Positions 1 through 10,541 of a DNA stretch of 64,000 bases are shown piece by piece. The translations under genes were made by a program, and so were the position numbers. Location: assembly GCA_036898165.1 (NCBI GenBank), contig CM072537.1, forward strand, positions 30,368,097 to 30,432,096. The letters run 5' to 3'. The notes beneath the pieces were generated by a model that was given only the letters and a program-made list of their open reading frames with translations, made no database searches and was not told the origin of the DNA. The first letter of the stretch is position 1; every line of letters starts with the position of its first letter. The stretch comes from Silybum marianum. Its lineage: Eukaryota > Streptophyta > Magnoliopsida > Asterales > Asteraceae.

Positions 1-1827
1 AAGCTCTCTGAGGCTAGTTCCTCCTTCACTGTTGCTGATCGGATTACGCTTCCGGAAAATGAAACGAAGCTCAAGGGCGTTCAGACCAATGTTCGCACTC
101 TGATGGTGCATTGTCTACCTCCTGATAACATCGAGGGGGTGAGATGTGCCAAAGAGTTTGCAGATGAACTCAACTAGGAGCATAATCAGAGGTTCCCTGG
201 AGAGAACATTTCTCCCTACATCCAGCAGACGGGATCATCCCTCCCTGAAGGGATGACTGCTGAAGGGAAGATGATGAAGAAGAAGAAGAAGAAGACGAAG
301 AAGAAGAAGATCCTATCCCTCATTATGGTGGAATGGACGATGATGAAGATGACGATGACATTGGAAGACCTTAGAGCACTTCAGAATGTCTAGGCCTGGA
401 GTCGCTCATCAAGAGCCCTTGGGGGACGGACAACATCCCTGTCAGGGACAATCCGGTTCTTCAGGCAAAGGAAAAGAAGTGGTAGATCTGGATGCCACTA
501 TCCCAATATCTGAGGGGGAGACCACTCATGAGGTATCTCTTCCTCTTATCCCTTATATAACACCTCTCTCTGAAACCCCCACACCTCCTTCACCTACAAA
601 AACTCTCTCTGACAATTCTTTTTCCTCCTCTCCTTCCCTCAGTGATCCCCATCCCCCAAAGGACTCTACTTCATGGAAGGAACCTTCCTCTAAAGAGCAG
701 TTTATGTACATAATAGAAACTGACTCTGATGAAGAAGAGGGCCTCATTCCCAGGCGTCGCATTCAAAAGCCAATAATAAGCGAGCCTGAAGAAGAAGAAA
801 GGCGAATAAAATTCCTTAGGGAATTCGAAGCAAGAAGAATAAGGGTGCCTCAAGTTGAATCCATTGACGCTGTACCAATAAGGATGGTAGATGAATTCTA
901 CTTTCTGTCAAGAGAAGAGAGAGAACAAGCATTGGAAGCACAAGAATCAGGGATGAGGAAATAAAGCAAACTGAGAATGATCTTGCTTTAGCAAGAAAAT
1001 TGCTCAGGGAAGACTCTGCAAAAGACAAGGCGGCCAAGGAACAACTGAAAAAGAGTGAAAGGGTCGCTGAAGCTCTTGTACAGAGGGAACTTGCACAAGA
1101 AAATTTGAATGTAGATCCAATCCTTGCTCAACAAAAGATTCTGAGTGCACTGTCCGCTGAAGCCACAATGCAGAAAGACAAGGAGCTTGACTGGTGCACT
1201 GACAGACTAAAATTTCGAAGATCTGAAGCCAAAATTATTCATGCAACTATCCAAGGGCGACACTCCAACAGAGGTGGTCCAAAGGAATATGTAAGAATGA
1301 CAAGGACAAACATAACAGAGAGATAAGAAGCCAAGTTCTTAAGGATTTATGGATACACTGAATGGTTAGAAATCAGAGATGCCATTCAGGGTTCCAAATC
1401 CAAATTCAAGGATGTGGTGGACAGAGTACTGGATCAGTTGCTGCAAAGGATGTCACAGCATGTGCAAGTTCCCCCTCTCCCTGAATCATCTAAGAAGAAA
1501 AGATCAACTGCTGAAGGAAGTTCAAGTTCTAAGAATGAGCATGAAACTAAATTTGATTATCAAAGCATTCTTGGTCCTCTTGAGCTCCCTGATATATCAA
1601 TGCTTTGTACCTCTCTCCCTCAAGACCGAAGATATGAAGAAGATGAAATCATTTCACTGCCTGAACCTGGTATGGTATTCTTGAATAATGAAGGGTTCTT
1701 AGGACTCTTCAGAAACCAAGAGATTCGCAAGGTTTGGCGCTGCTGGTCAGATACCCCTCTGATGAATCGACAGAAGACGCTTTATGAGAATGAGTTACAA
1801 AGACGAAACGAGAATATCTCTGACTAG
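1..1827 (+). pseudogene. Env-like extra ORF, 3' part, of a second B-family copia element
   Basis: This stretch matches the 3' half of the B extra ORF at 35850-37767 in order and wording. Open pieces lie at 386-964, 1000-1326 and 1414-1827, in more than one frame. The first is rich in Pro, Ser and Glu and contains an RRRIQKP..SEPEEEERR segment and a FYFLSREEREQALEAQ helix. The second is a charged coiled coil. The third holds the end module (LPEPGMVFLNNEGFLGLF) and stops at TAG 1825-1827. The 5' part lies outside the window. B-type sequence continues to about 1903, where it meets an unrelated antisense fragment, so this copy has lost its 3' LTR. The role is unknown; the family label env-like comes from position after pol only. 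Confidence 0.7.
268..310 (+). repeat. GAA-rich triplet run in the B-family extra ORF
   Basis: Run of GAA/GAT/GAC triplets coding for an acidic stretch. The homologous B copy has a similar acidic run around 36160-36250, so this is a family feature that varies in length between copies. Confidence 0.7.
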
Positions 1828-1903
1828 TTATAGATTTCTATTTCTTTTGTAATATTCCTTCAGTGTATAAGTACTTTACTTTTATTATTGTAATTTCAGT
1901 TAG

Positions 1904-2384
1904 TAGTTCTTTGAATGGTGTCATGTGTCTTGAACATCCAGAATCTAAGACCTACACATGACATATCTGCAAAAATGATTATTGAGATTTAGGTACCCAT
2001 TTTAGAATGGGTCATTTGAGATTAGTAAAAAAATTTGAAGTTCTGAACTTTGACTTCAGATTTTTCAGTTCAGAAGTTTGTTCAGAACTTTGAGATTTGT
2101 TAGTCTTAGGTTTATTTTTATTTTTATTTTTATTTGCCAATTTAGCTGAAAAGTTCTGAATTGATTTTTTTAAGATTATTCTTCTTTGATTTGGAGTTTT
2201 GTTGAAAATTATGATTACCACAATTAATACAGTGAATATGATTCTTCAGAATATTTAATAAAGCAGTAGATGAACAAATCAACACTGTTGGGTTTATCAA
2301 CAAAATTTCTTTTATTCACTTTATTAAGTTTGGGTACATCATGTTTCTTTGAGAATGAAAAACTATCTAATTTGTCAGTCTTTG
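1904..2384 (-). pseudogene. A-family gag tail and first bases of protease (antisense)
   Basis: The minus-strand translation near 2012-2221 has the Lys/Asn-rich run and SSEQTSELKNLK segment seen at 12200-12330 in element A. It contains the CxxCG..H knuckle-like motif near 2220-2245. The segment at 1904-1990 corresponds to the protease start of A, up to the active-site region at 12363-12432, where this copy ends abruptly. Confidence 0.7.
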
Positions 2385-3251
2385 TGTTGATCATAACTCC
2401 GCTCGATGATTTGAATATGATTCCTTTTGTATACTTAGTGAAATTCCATTGTATAAGCTTCTGTTAATATTCAGCGATAGCACACGCTGCTTACCATCAG
2501 CGATCGCTGAAGATCAAGGAACAGCAAGCTTATCTCTGAAGTCCTGCAGATCAGCTATCACACCAGAAGACCATTCAGCGAAAGTCGAAGACCTTAGCTG
2601 AAGAGAGAGATAATCAGCTAAGTGAACTGAAGCGGTTCAGCAATAGTAGCGATTATCTAATCAAAGTGTGATGTCTTGTGAAGCCTCAACGATACTGAAG
2701 ATTCCTCCTTGAAGAATCAGAATCAGCGATCAAATGAAGCTTCCTTAACAAGACAAAAGATTGATCTTATCCTCGATGCACAAAAGTCAAACCTAGAACC
2801 ATGTCAGAAAAGGACGTACGATTTGTCTCTTATGTCCCCATCATATCTGATACGGTACTGTTCATATTCGGCTAAAAAACATGGTTGTCTTATTAGCAAG
2901 GACAAGCTTCCTATCCAAGCTTGACACGTGGCGTATACCTTTTGTCTTGCATTAAATGCAAACGGGTATAAATAAGATGGAGATATCTTCTTCATCTTAA
3001 TGCATGCTTCCTTATAGCCTAAACCCTCTTGATTTCTTTCTTTCTTCTTCTTGTGCATCAAACTTAGTGCTTCTTAGTTACGATAGAATATGTTTTAAAC
3101 TTGTTCTTATTCCGCTTGTAACTGTAAAAAATTTTATGTTATATAAACTCATTTAAAAACCAAAATATGTGTGTTTGTATTCAACCCCCCCCCCCTTCTA
3201 CAAACTGTTTACTATTTATTTAACTCTTTTAGACCCTTATTGGGACCAACA
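2385..3251 (+). mobile_element. Solo LTR of the B family
   Basis: Starts TGTTGATC and ends GGGACCAACA, 867 bp, matching the B 3' LTR at 38206-39075 along its length. No primer site follows it and no polypurine tract precedes it. The antisense A gag reads on at both sides, so this is an insertion reduced to one LTR. Flanks CTTTG (2380-2384) and CTTCT (3252-3256) agree at three of five bases, a decayed target duplication at best. It has a TATA box (TATAAATA, 2967-2974), an 11-C run (3185-3195) and several TCAGCGAT motifs, one inside a 14-bp perfect palindrome (2497-2510). Confidence 0.85.
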
Positions 3252-5923
3252 CTTCTATAGTCTTTCACCTTTCTTTCTCCAAACAAAAGAAGACAACTCT
3301 GTAAAAGATAAGAAATGAGGATTAGTATAAGTAGTCTTTTTATCTATTTTAGATTCTTTGGATTTATATTTTGTATTATGAATTGAAAGATTGTCCTTTT
3401 TCAAAGAATTTTACTCTATGTATAAAGTCAGATGATGATGTTGAAGATTTTTCAGACGTTAATGATATATTTGGAGAAATAAAAGTATCATTTGATGATG
3501 TGGAAGAAATTTCAGTTTTCAGAAACTCTTGTTTCAGAAAAACGGTGTTAAACTTTTCTGAAGACAACTTTGGTTCTTCAGATTTTAAAATGTCCCTATC
3601 AATCATAGATGATTGTAATTTGTATACCAAATATCCATCTTTATCTATAACTTGAACCATATGTTCATCATCATCTTCTAAATCTGAAGCATTCATTAAA
3701 TCGGAGAACTTATCTTGAGTCATACTAGAAGCAAAAAAAAAATTGATTTTAAATATTTTTAGACTCATCATCAGAATTATCAAAGATAATTTCTGAATTC
3801 TCATTATTATTTTGTAAAGATTCAATATCTGAGATTTCATCATATTTTTCTTGATGTTTTGATTTATTATCAACATTATCTTCTGATTCAGAAGTTTGTT
3901 CAGAAGATGATTCAGAAATCGGTTCAGAAGTTTTCTCAGATTTAACAGATGGTTCAGATTTTTCTTCAGAAATAATTTTAGATTCAGAAGTAATTTCAAA
4001 AGGTTTTAAAACATTATTACTCATTACTTCTGATTCAAAAATTATCTTAATTTTATCAGAATCAAAAGATTTTTCATTAGAAAACAAAGTTTATGATTTG
4101 ACAAATGGAATTCTTTCAGGCAAAGAGTAGTTAACAGGTTTGGATATGATACCTATGTTGGTTTCATTAAAAAATTTCATTTTAGAATAATCATAAAGAT
4201 TTGCAGGTGCCTTTTTCAGAATTTGAATATCATTATATCCCGAACCTGCTTTAATATTGTAAAATTTTGAATTCTGAGCCTGATTTGTCAAAATATTCAG
4301 AGTCTGTTCAGTTTGACCTCTTTTAAAGTTCAGATCTTTTTGTAAAGATCAAGTCTTTCTTGGTTCAGAAAATTCATTTTTACATTCAGAACTTCTTTTT
4401 CAGATTTCTCATTAATGATATCTTTCTTTAAACTGTCCATCTTTTCTTTTAATTGTAACTTTTCTTCAGAAACTTTTTCAAAAATTTGTTCAGCTTCTTG
4501 GCAGTTTTGTTTATAGATTTGGCTTTCGGCTCTAAATTGATTTACCAAAATTCATTCACCTTTGATTCTGTTTCTGAGAGTTTTAAATTCAAAAAAAATA
4601 TTCTGAAATTGATTTTGCACTTCAGAATTTTCAGAAATTTGTTCAGAATTTGGTTTAGAATTTGGTTCAGAAAAAGAATTTAATTCAGAAGATGAAGAGG
4701 ATACCTCTGAATCATGTGCATGTTTTTCTTCTGGATCCATTGGGCACATGTAGCATTTTGAAGCATAATGAGCTACCTCTTCATCGTATTCTCCATTAGT
4801 CCAGTTTAACCAATCTTCTTCAAACTTGGTTATTAGAGCTGGATTTTGTTCCTTTTTCTTTGGAAGAAGATTCTTCTTCTCATAGTAGCCTGAGTTCTTG
4901 AATCTGGGCATTTTGCATTGTCTTGCATAATGACCAGGCTTACCACAATTAAAACACCTTGCTGGTTCAGATGACTTAGTTTGACCAGCATCTTGACCTT
5001 TCTTGGGTCCAACTTCAGACCTTGGTTTATTCTGATATTTTTGATTATATCTTTGAATGAATTTCCTTGTCATCAAAACAATATTATCATAATATCTTTT
5101 AAGTTCTTCATCTGATTCAACCCCATCACTCAGAGTTGTCTCTGGAATTTCACAAACTTTGTTTTTAGTAGAAATGGTCAAGGAGTTGTTGTACTTTTTG
5201 CTTAACAAGGCTACAGTTTCATTTGCCTTTTTCTGCTCATACTGTCTAGTTTTGATCTTGTCCTCTTGTTGGAACAAGATGCCATATACATCATGAATAG
5301 TCTTCCTAGACAGATTCCTTGTAACCATGTTATTAGAAAAGTTTGACCATTCATTTCCCAAGTTGTTCAGAAATTTATTTTATCTCTAAGTTTGATTTCT
5401 GAACACCATTTCTTCTCATATCATTCAGAATATTGTTGAATCTATGATATGTAGTAGTAATTGATTCATTTTCTTTATATCTAAAATTCTCATAAGTACC
5501 CACATAGATATTTAATCGTTGTGCTTGGGCTTTTGTGCTATCTTGCATCTGGGCTTCCACCTCATCCCACATAGCTTTGGCAGATCTTAGACTATCTACC
5601 CTATTAAAGATTTCATTTGGAATAGTCATAGTAAGAAGAGTTAATGCCCTTTTGTCAATTTTTGCTTGAGCTTTCTCAGCAGTACTATACATAACTGGGC
5701 TTTTCTTGATTCTTGATGCAGGTATTTCAGGAGTGGATTCAGTTCTTGGAACTGCAGGGATTTCCACATATACCACCAGAGGGCCATTTATGATCGATTG
5801 CATTAAAGCTTCATAGATATTGTCCAAGAATTGAATCATCCTGATTCGCCATTGATGATATTCCCCTAAAAACAAAGTTGGTGGTTTGGTTTCTGATCCA
5901 ATGGAGACGATTTCTTTCGACAT
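3252..5923 (-). pseudogene. A-family gag (antisense), broken
   Basis: The minus-strand ATG at 5923 begins MSKEIVSIGSETKPP, the gag start of this family. It keeps a YHQWRIRM segment that element A has lost. Downstream are a UBN2-type gag core (5375-5923), then a CCHC knuckle CFNCGKPGHYARQC at 4915-4956, then a long acidic Ser/Glu-rich tail with coiled-coil segments (3376-4548). Breaks fall between the pieces at about 5370, 4550, 4330, 4090 and 3750-4000. Gag would form the particle shell and bind element RNA. The reading continues beyond the solo LTR at 1904-2384. Confidence 0.8.
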
Positions 5924-6118
5924 CTTTGATTTGAAAAAGATCGAGAATTCACCTGAATTTGAATCTTGAATTTGTCGATCAAGAACACAACAAGAATTGT
6001 CAGATCTGACAAGTTCTTCTGTAACCTTCAAGAATAGATGAAGCTGAAACAGTTTAAGTCCAAACACACATATTTCTTTGTACTTGAAACTTCTAATTCC
6101 TAACAGTTTAAGTCCTCA

Positions 6119-7639
6119 CTGAATTTCGCAGAAATAAAGTTTGGAATCTTGTTCCTAGACCCTCTGATAAAACTGTCATAGGAACCAAATGGGTTTTCAG
6201 AAATAAGCTAGATGAAAACGGGACTATAATTCGCAATAAGGCTAGACTTGTTGCTCAAGGTTATAGACAGGAAGAAGGGATTGACTATGATGAGACCTTT
6301 GCACCTGTTGCTCGTTTAGAAGCCATAAGACTCTTCTTAGCTTATGCTGCCCTTAAAGACTTTAAAGTTTTTCAAAAAGATGTTAAAAGTGTTTTTCTAA
6401 ATGGAAAACTCAGCGAGGAAGTTTATGTTGAACAACCTCCCAGGTTCGCTGATCCTAGTCACCCTAGTCATGTTTTCAAACTTAAACAGGCTCTCTATGG
6501 GTTAAAACAAGCTCCCAGAGCGTCTTCTGTCGCTCTCTATGGGTTAAAACAAGCGTCTTCTGTCGATTCATCTCGTTTCGTCTTGGTATGATACCCTTTC
6601 TAAATTTCTTCTTAAAGAAAAATTTATTTGTGGAAAAATTGATTAAACCCTGTTTTTAAGAAAACATAAAGGTCATACTATTCTAGCCCAAATTTATGTC
6701 GATGATATTATATTTGGTTCCACAAGATTCAAACTATGTACTCGTTTTGCTAACCGAATGAAGAAAGAATATAAAATGAGTATGATGGGAGAACGAACAT
6801 ATTTTCTAGGTTTGCAGATTAAGCAATCTGACAAAGATATTTTTTTATGCCAAAGTAAATATGTTAAAGACATGTTGAATAAATTCGACATGAATCAATT
6901 CTCAGCGATGAAGACCCGCATGGCACCTCCTCTGACGTTGAATAAGGACTCGAATGGACAACCTATCAATGTCACTGCCTATCGTGGGATGATCGGATCT
7001 CTGCTATATCTTACAGCGAGCCGACCCGATATCATGTACTCAACTTGTCTCTGTGCCAGATATCAAGCCGAACCCAAAGAATCTCACCTCATCGCTGTAA
7101 AGCGGATCTTCAGATACCTGAAAGGAACTCCTAATCTGGGTCTTTGGTATCCCAAAGGCTCAGGGTTCGATCTAATTGGATACTCTGATACTGATTTTGC
7201 AGGTTGCAAGATTGACAAAAAGAGCACCACTGGTGGGTGTCAGCTATTGGGTGGTAAATTAATTAGTTGGACTAGTAAAAAGCAAAACTCTGTGTCCACC
7301 TCCACCGTTGAAGCTGAATACGTTGCCGTTGGAAGCTGTTGTGCTCAAATCCTTTAGATGAGAAATCAACTCAGGGATTATTATCTCAGTCTTTCTAAAA
7401 TCCCAATATATTGTGATAGTACTAGTGCTATTGCAATTGCAAACAATCCTATTCTTCACTCTAAAACCAAGCACATTGAGATTCGATATCACTTTAGCAG
7501 GGATCATGTGATGAATGGTGAAGTAGAACTCCATTTCGTGCCAACTGAATATCAGATTGCTGATCTTTTCACAAAGCCTCTTGATGAGACTAGATTTAAT
7601 CTACTCATCAGCGAGCTTGGTATGTTAAATGCTGAATAA
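6119..7639 (+). pseudogene. Copia pol 3' part (reverse transcriptase and RNase H), B family
   Basis: Begins abruptly in RT (NKVWNLVPRPSDKTVIG), with no gag, protease or integrase before it. It shows the GTKWVFRNK and ARLVAQGYRQEEGIDYDETFAPVAR motifs, a damaged stretch at 6490-6660 with a small templated duplication, a YVDD-type box in a broken frame near 6697-6708, and a clean RNase H from 6758. A TAG at 7355-7357 replaces the conserved Trp codon of RNase H. It ends at TAA 7637-7639. It is followed at the usual distance by the B extra ORF, so I assign it to B. Confidence 0.8.
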
Positions 7640-8518
7640 ACTCTCCATTCTCTGAACTCTGATTCAGTGATACTTGATATCTCTCAGGTATGGTTTCTTA
7701 TCTCTTTACACTCTCTGAATATTTATTTTTAGGGAGCATGTCTTCAAACAAAAACCCATCACTGAAAATCCTTTATTGTCCATTGATGAAGATTTAAGGA
7801 TAATGATTAACGTTTAATTATTAAATGATAATCAAATATTTTTTCAAATAAGAAAATGACACGTCAGACCTTTATCTGACACACGACGGACCACGACATT
7901 TTCTCCACTCCTTTCTGGGGACATGCGCTTGGTCATCATTTCTTTTTCTAAAAGCTAAAACCGTCGTGTAGCTATCCATTTTCTCTCTCCTCGTGCTATT
8001 TAAGCAAAAATCCGTTTATTTCTATCTTTTATGCGCTCATATTCTTCTAAACGGCAAGAACATTCTCTCGATCTTCAAACAATCACCAAGAACACGCACT
8101 TGGGCGTTTTTCTTACAGTTTTACACTTTTAAGGTTTGATCTAACCCTTTCCTTTGTGTAAAAATAACAATGTCGATTCTCATCTTTTTCTCCTTTTAAC
8201 TTTTTAAATCTTTACTTATTTTTAAACCTAAAAATAAATATGATAAAACATAAAATTCTCTCTTTATCAAAAACATGTTCTGAGTTCATCTTAGAACAGA
8301 AGGCCATCTTTTTGGTATTTGTCTTGCCCACAAAGTTTTCTTTAACAAAAACCAGTTTCTTTGTGTTAAAACACAAGTACTTTGATCTTTGTTCATCAAA
8401 ATACTCGTTTTTCTTCTACTCATTTTGGTAATCTTTGTACCAAAAACTCTACTCTGGTTTACTACTCTTGTATTAAACCATGATTTTCCTCTTTGGTGTT
8501 CCCATCTTTGAAATAGTC
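7640..8518 (+). promoter_or_regulatory. Post-pol spacer of B with a candidate internal promoter
   Basis: AT-rich and without a credible gene. It has CTCTGAA-type repeats just after the pol stop, a degenerate purine tract near 7733, ACGT-core motifs around 7860-7900, and a TATA-like TATTTAA at 7997-8003. The extra ORF starts at ATG 8519 (an in-frame ATG also lies at 8480), about 500 bases beyond the TATA-like site. That leader is longer than in A, C and E and could hold an intron; this is inference. Confidence 0.4.
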
Positions 8519-8730
8519 ATGGCATCATCAAGCAAGATCTCTCAGACCGCTGAACAAGACCCTGTCATCATCGAGAAATCCCTTGCAAGCAACTTCAGCA
8601 TGGAACAAGCCACCTTCAAGGCATGCAACTATCTCGCACTGGTAGACATACCCGCTGGCAAGGCCTACTTCAACGATGGAGCTACTTTCATCAAGGTCTG
8701 CCCTCTCATGTACGCATTCGTGCACAACCC
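8519..8730 (+). pseudogene. B extra ORF (env-like), N-terminal piece
   Basis: Opens MASSSKISQTAEQDPVIIEK and reads to FVHNP, where the A 5' LTR begins at 8731. The reading resumes after the A 3' LTR at 34145 (TVGITVHLQALWYSAQ), in a frame that fits a five-base duplication. The flanking bases, AACCC and ACTGT, do not match. No signal peptide or membrane span is visible. The role is unknown. Confidence 0.65.
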
Positions 8731-9133
8731 TGTTGATAGAGATATCGAAATAGCTTCAAAAGGGATTGGGTTAAGAAGATATAAAGATCTAAAGAAATGC
8801 CTAAGGCATAACTTCTGAAGTGCCAACTTCAGAAGTTCTGAAGACATTCTGAAGAGGTTCTGAAGAAGTTCTGAAGACACTTCTGAAGAAGATCTGAAGG
8901 AGTTCAGAACCTGTTCTGAACTTGTCTGTTATGAATGTACTGTTACTTTAGTCTTTCTATTTCATGTATAAATAGATATTTTGTTAGATAGTTAGAACTA
9001 ACGTTTTTCATTCGCACTGTAAAGACATATTCTGTAATACTGTATATTCAATCAATACATATTACATTTGGCTATCACATTCCTGTCAACAATATTTCCA
9101 TATATTGATATCTTGATTGTTTGGGTCCTAACA
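8731..9133 (+). repeat. 5' LTR of element A
   Basis: Runs from TGTTGATAG to CCTAACA. U3 holds a cluster of TTCTGAAG units and their inverse (8810-8925), then a TATA box TATAAATA (8967-8974). The 3' LTR at 33733 is nearly identical. The cluster probably acts in cis on transcription; this is inference from its place upstream of the TATA box. Confidence 0.92.
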
Positions 9134-9135
9134 AT

Positions 9136-9148
9136 TGGTATCAGAGCC
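9136..9148 (+). other. Primer binding site of A (initiator Met tRNA)
   Basis: TGGTATCAGAGCC lies two bases after the LTR end and is complementary to the 3' end of plant initiator Met tRNA, the usual primer for these elements. Confidence 0.95.
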
Positions 9149-9266
9149 AATGCATCTGTTCTTGAAGATTTGTTAAAGAATTGTCAGATCTGACAGTTCT
9201 TGGTGTTCTTGATCGATAAATCTCAAATACAAATCAGGTGAACTCTGGATCTTCTAACAATCAAAG

Positions 9267-10470
9267 ATGTCTAAAGAAATTGTCTCAATCGGATCTGAAA
9301 CGATTCAATTCCTGGACAACAATGATTCAATTCCTGGACAACATAGATGAAGCTTTAATGTAATCAATCACAAATGGTCCACTAGAGGTCTTTATTGAAA
9401 TTCCAGCAGTTCCTAGAACTGAGTCAACTCCTGAAATACCAGCGGCAAGAATCAAGAAAAGCCCAGGTATGTATAGCACCACTGAAAAAGCCCAAGCTAA
9501 AGTTGACAAAAGAGCATTAACTCTTCTTACAATGGCTATTCCTAATGAGATATTCAATAGAGTAGATAGCTTAACATCTGCTAAAGCCATGTGGGATGAA
9601 GTTGAAGCTCAAATGCAGGGAAGTACAAAAGCCCAAGCACAAAGACTAAATATCTGTGTGGGTACTTATGAAAACTTCAGATATAAAGAAAATGAATCTA
9701 TTACAGAGACTTATCATAGATTCAATAATATTCTGAATGATTTGAGAAGAAATGGTGTTCAGAAATCAAATTCTGAGATAAACAACAAATTTCTGAACAA
9801 CTTGGGTAATGAATGGTCAAGCTTCTCTGATAACATGGTTACTAAAAATTTATCAAGAAAATCCATTCATGATGTCAATGGTATTCTGTTTCAACAAGAA
9901 GACAAAATCAAAACTAAACAAAATGAACAAAAGAAGGTAAATGAAACTGTAGCCTTGTTAAGCAAGAAGTATAATAATTCTCTAACTATTTCTGCCAAGA
10001 AGGTGTGTGAGATCCCAGAGACAACAGTTTGTGATGGGGATGAATCAGATGAGGAGCTAAAAAGGATTTCTAATAATATTGCTTTTATGACAAGGCAATT
10101 TACACAAAGATACAATACAAAATATCAGAATAAACCTAGATCTGAAAATGGACCTAAGAAAGGTCAAGAAGCTGGTCAATCTGAAACATCTAAACCAGCA
10201 AGATGCTTTAAATGTGGAAAGCCTGGACATTATGCAAGACAATGCAAGACGCCAAAAGTGAAGAATTCAGGCTACTATGAAAGGAAGCATCTGTTAGCCA
10301 AGAAAAAAGAACTTAATCCTTCTTTAGTAACCGAGTATGAAGAGGACTGGTTAAACTGGAGTGATGGAGATGATGATGATGAGGAAGTTGCTCACTATGC
10401 AACAAACTGCTATATGTGTCAAATGGATCCAGAAAAAGACAAACAGTATATTCTTCATCTTCTGAAATAA
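9267..10470 (+). pseudogene. Gag of element A (nucleocapsid part intact)
   Basis: ATG 9267 begins MSKEIVSIGSET as in the antisense copy, but the next segment, including YHQWRIRM, is missing. In its place a short GATTCAATTCCTGGACAACA unit occurs twice (about 9303-9346), which shifts the frame and brings an early stop. A clean frame resumes by 9469 with the UBN2-type gag core (NEIFNRVDSL, MWDEVEAQ, TYHRFNNILNDLRRNG) and a CCHC knuckle CFKCGKPGHYARQC at 10204-10245. Gag would build the particle and bind RNA. The coding part ends at 10470 after a conserved CYMCQMDPE segment. Confidence 0.85.
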
Positions 10471-10541
10471 ATTCTAAAATAAACTACCCTTCTGAATAAA
10501 ATTCTGAACATAAATCTGAACATAACACTAAAGATTCTGAA

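Larger units (their letters stand above)
1904..6118 (-). mobile_element. Antisense A-family copia fragment (LTR end, gag, start of protease)
   Basis: Read on the minus strand, this runs from a few tens of bases of an A-like LTR end and a degraded primer-site region (about 6118-6040), through gag, to the first bases of protease (about 1990-1904). It is collinear with 9100-12430 of element A. It is split by a B-type solo LTR at 2385-3251; the gag-derived frame resumes on the far side at the matching place. Both outer junctions lie against B-family sequence (extra ORF on the left, pol on the right), so the fragment looks like a rearranged insertion and not a whole element. Confidence 0.75.

Noticed and set aside
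3371..3655. Plus-strand open frame at 3371-3655
   Set aside because: Reverse complement of the acidic gag tail of the antisense A fragment; no independent support.
8726..8730. Target site duplication for element A
   Set aside because: AACCC on the left and ACTGT (34145-34149) on the right do not match; the insertion is supported by the split ORF and LTR pair instead.
9136..9148. TGGTATCAGAGC sites (also at 18151, 43172, 62459) as tRNA gene pieces
   Set aside because: Each lies a few bases after an LTR end and no cloverleaf surrounds it; these are primer binding sites.
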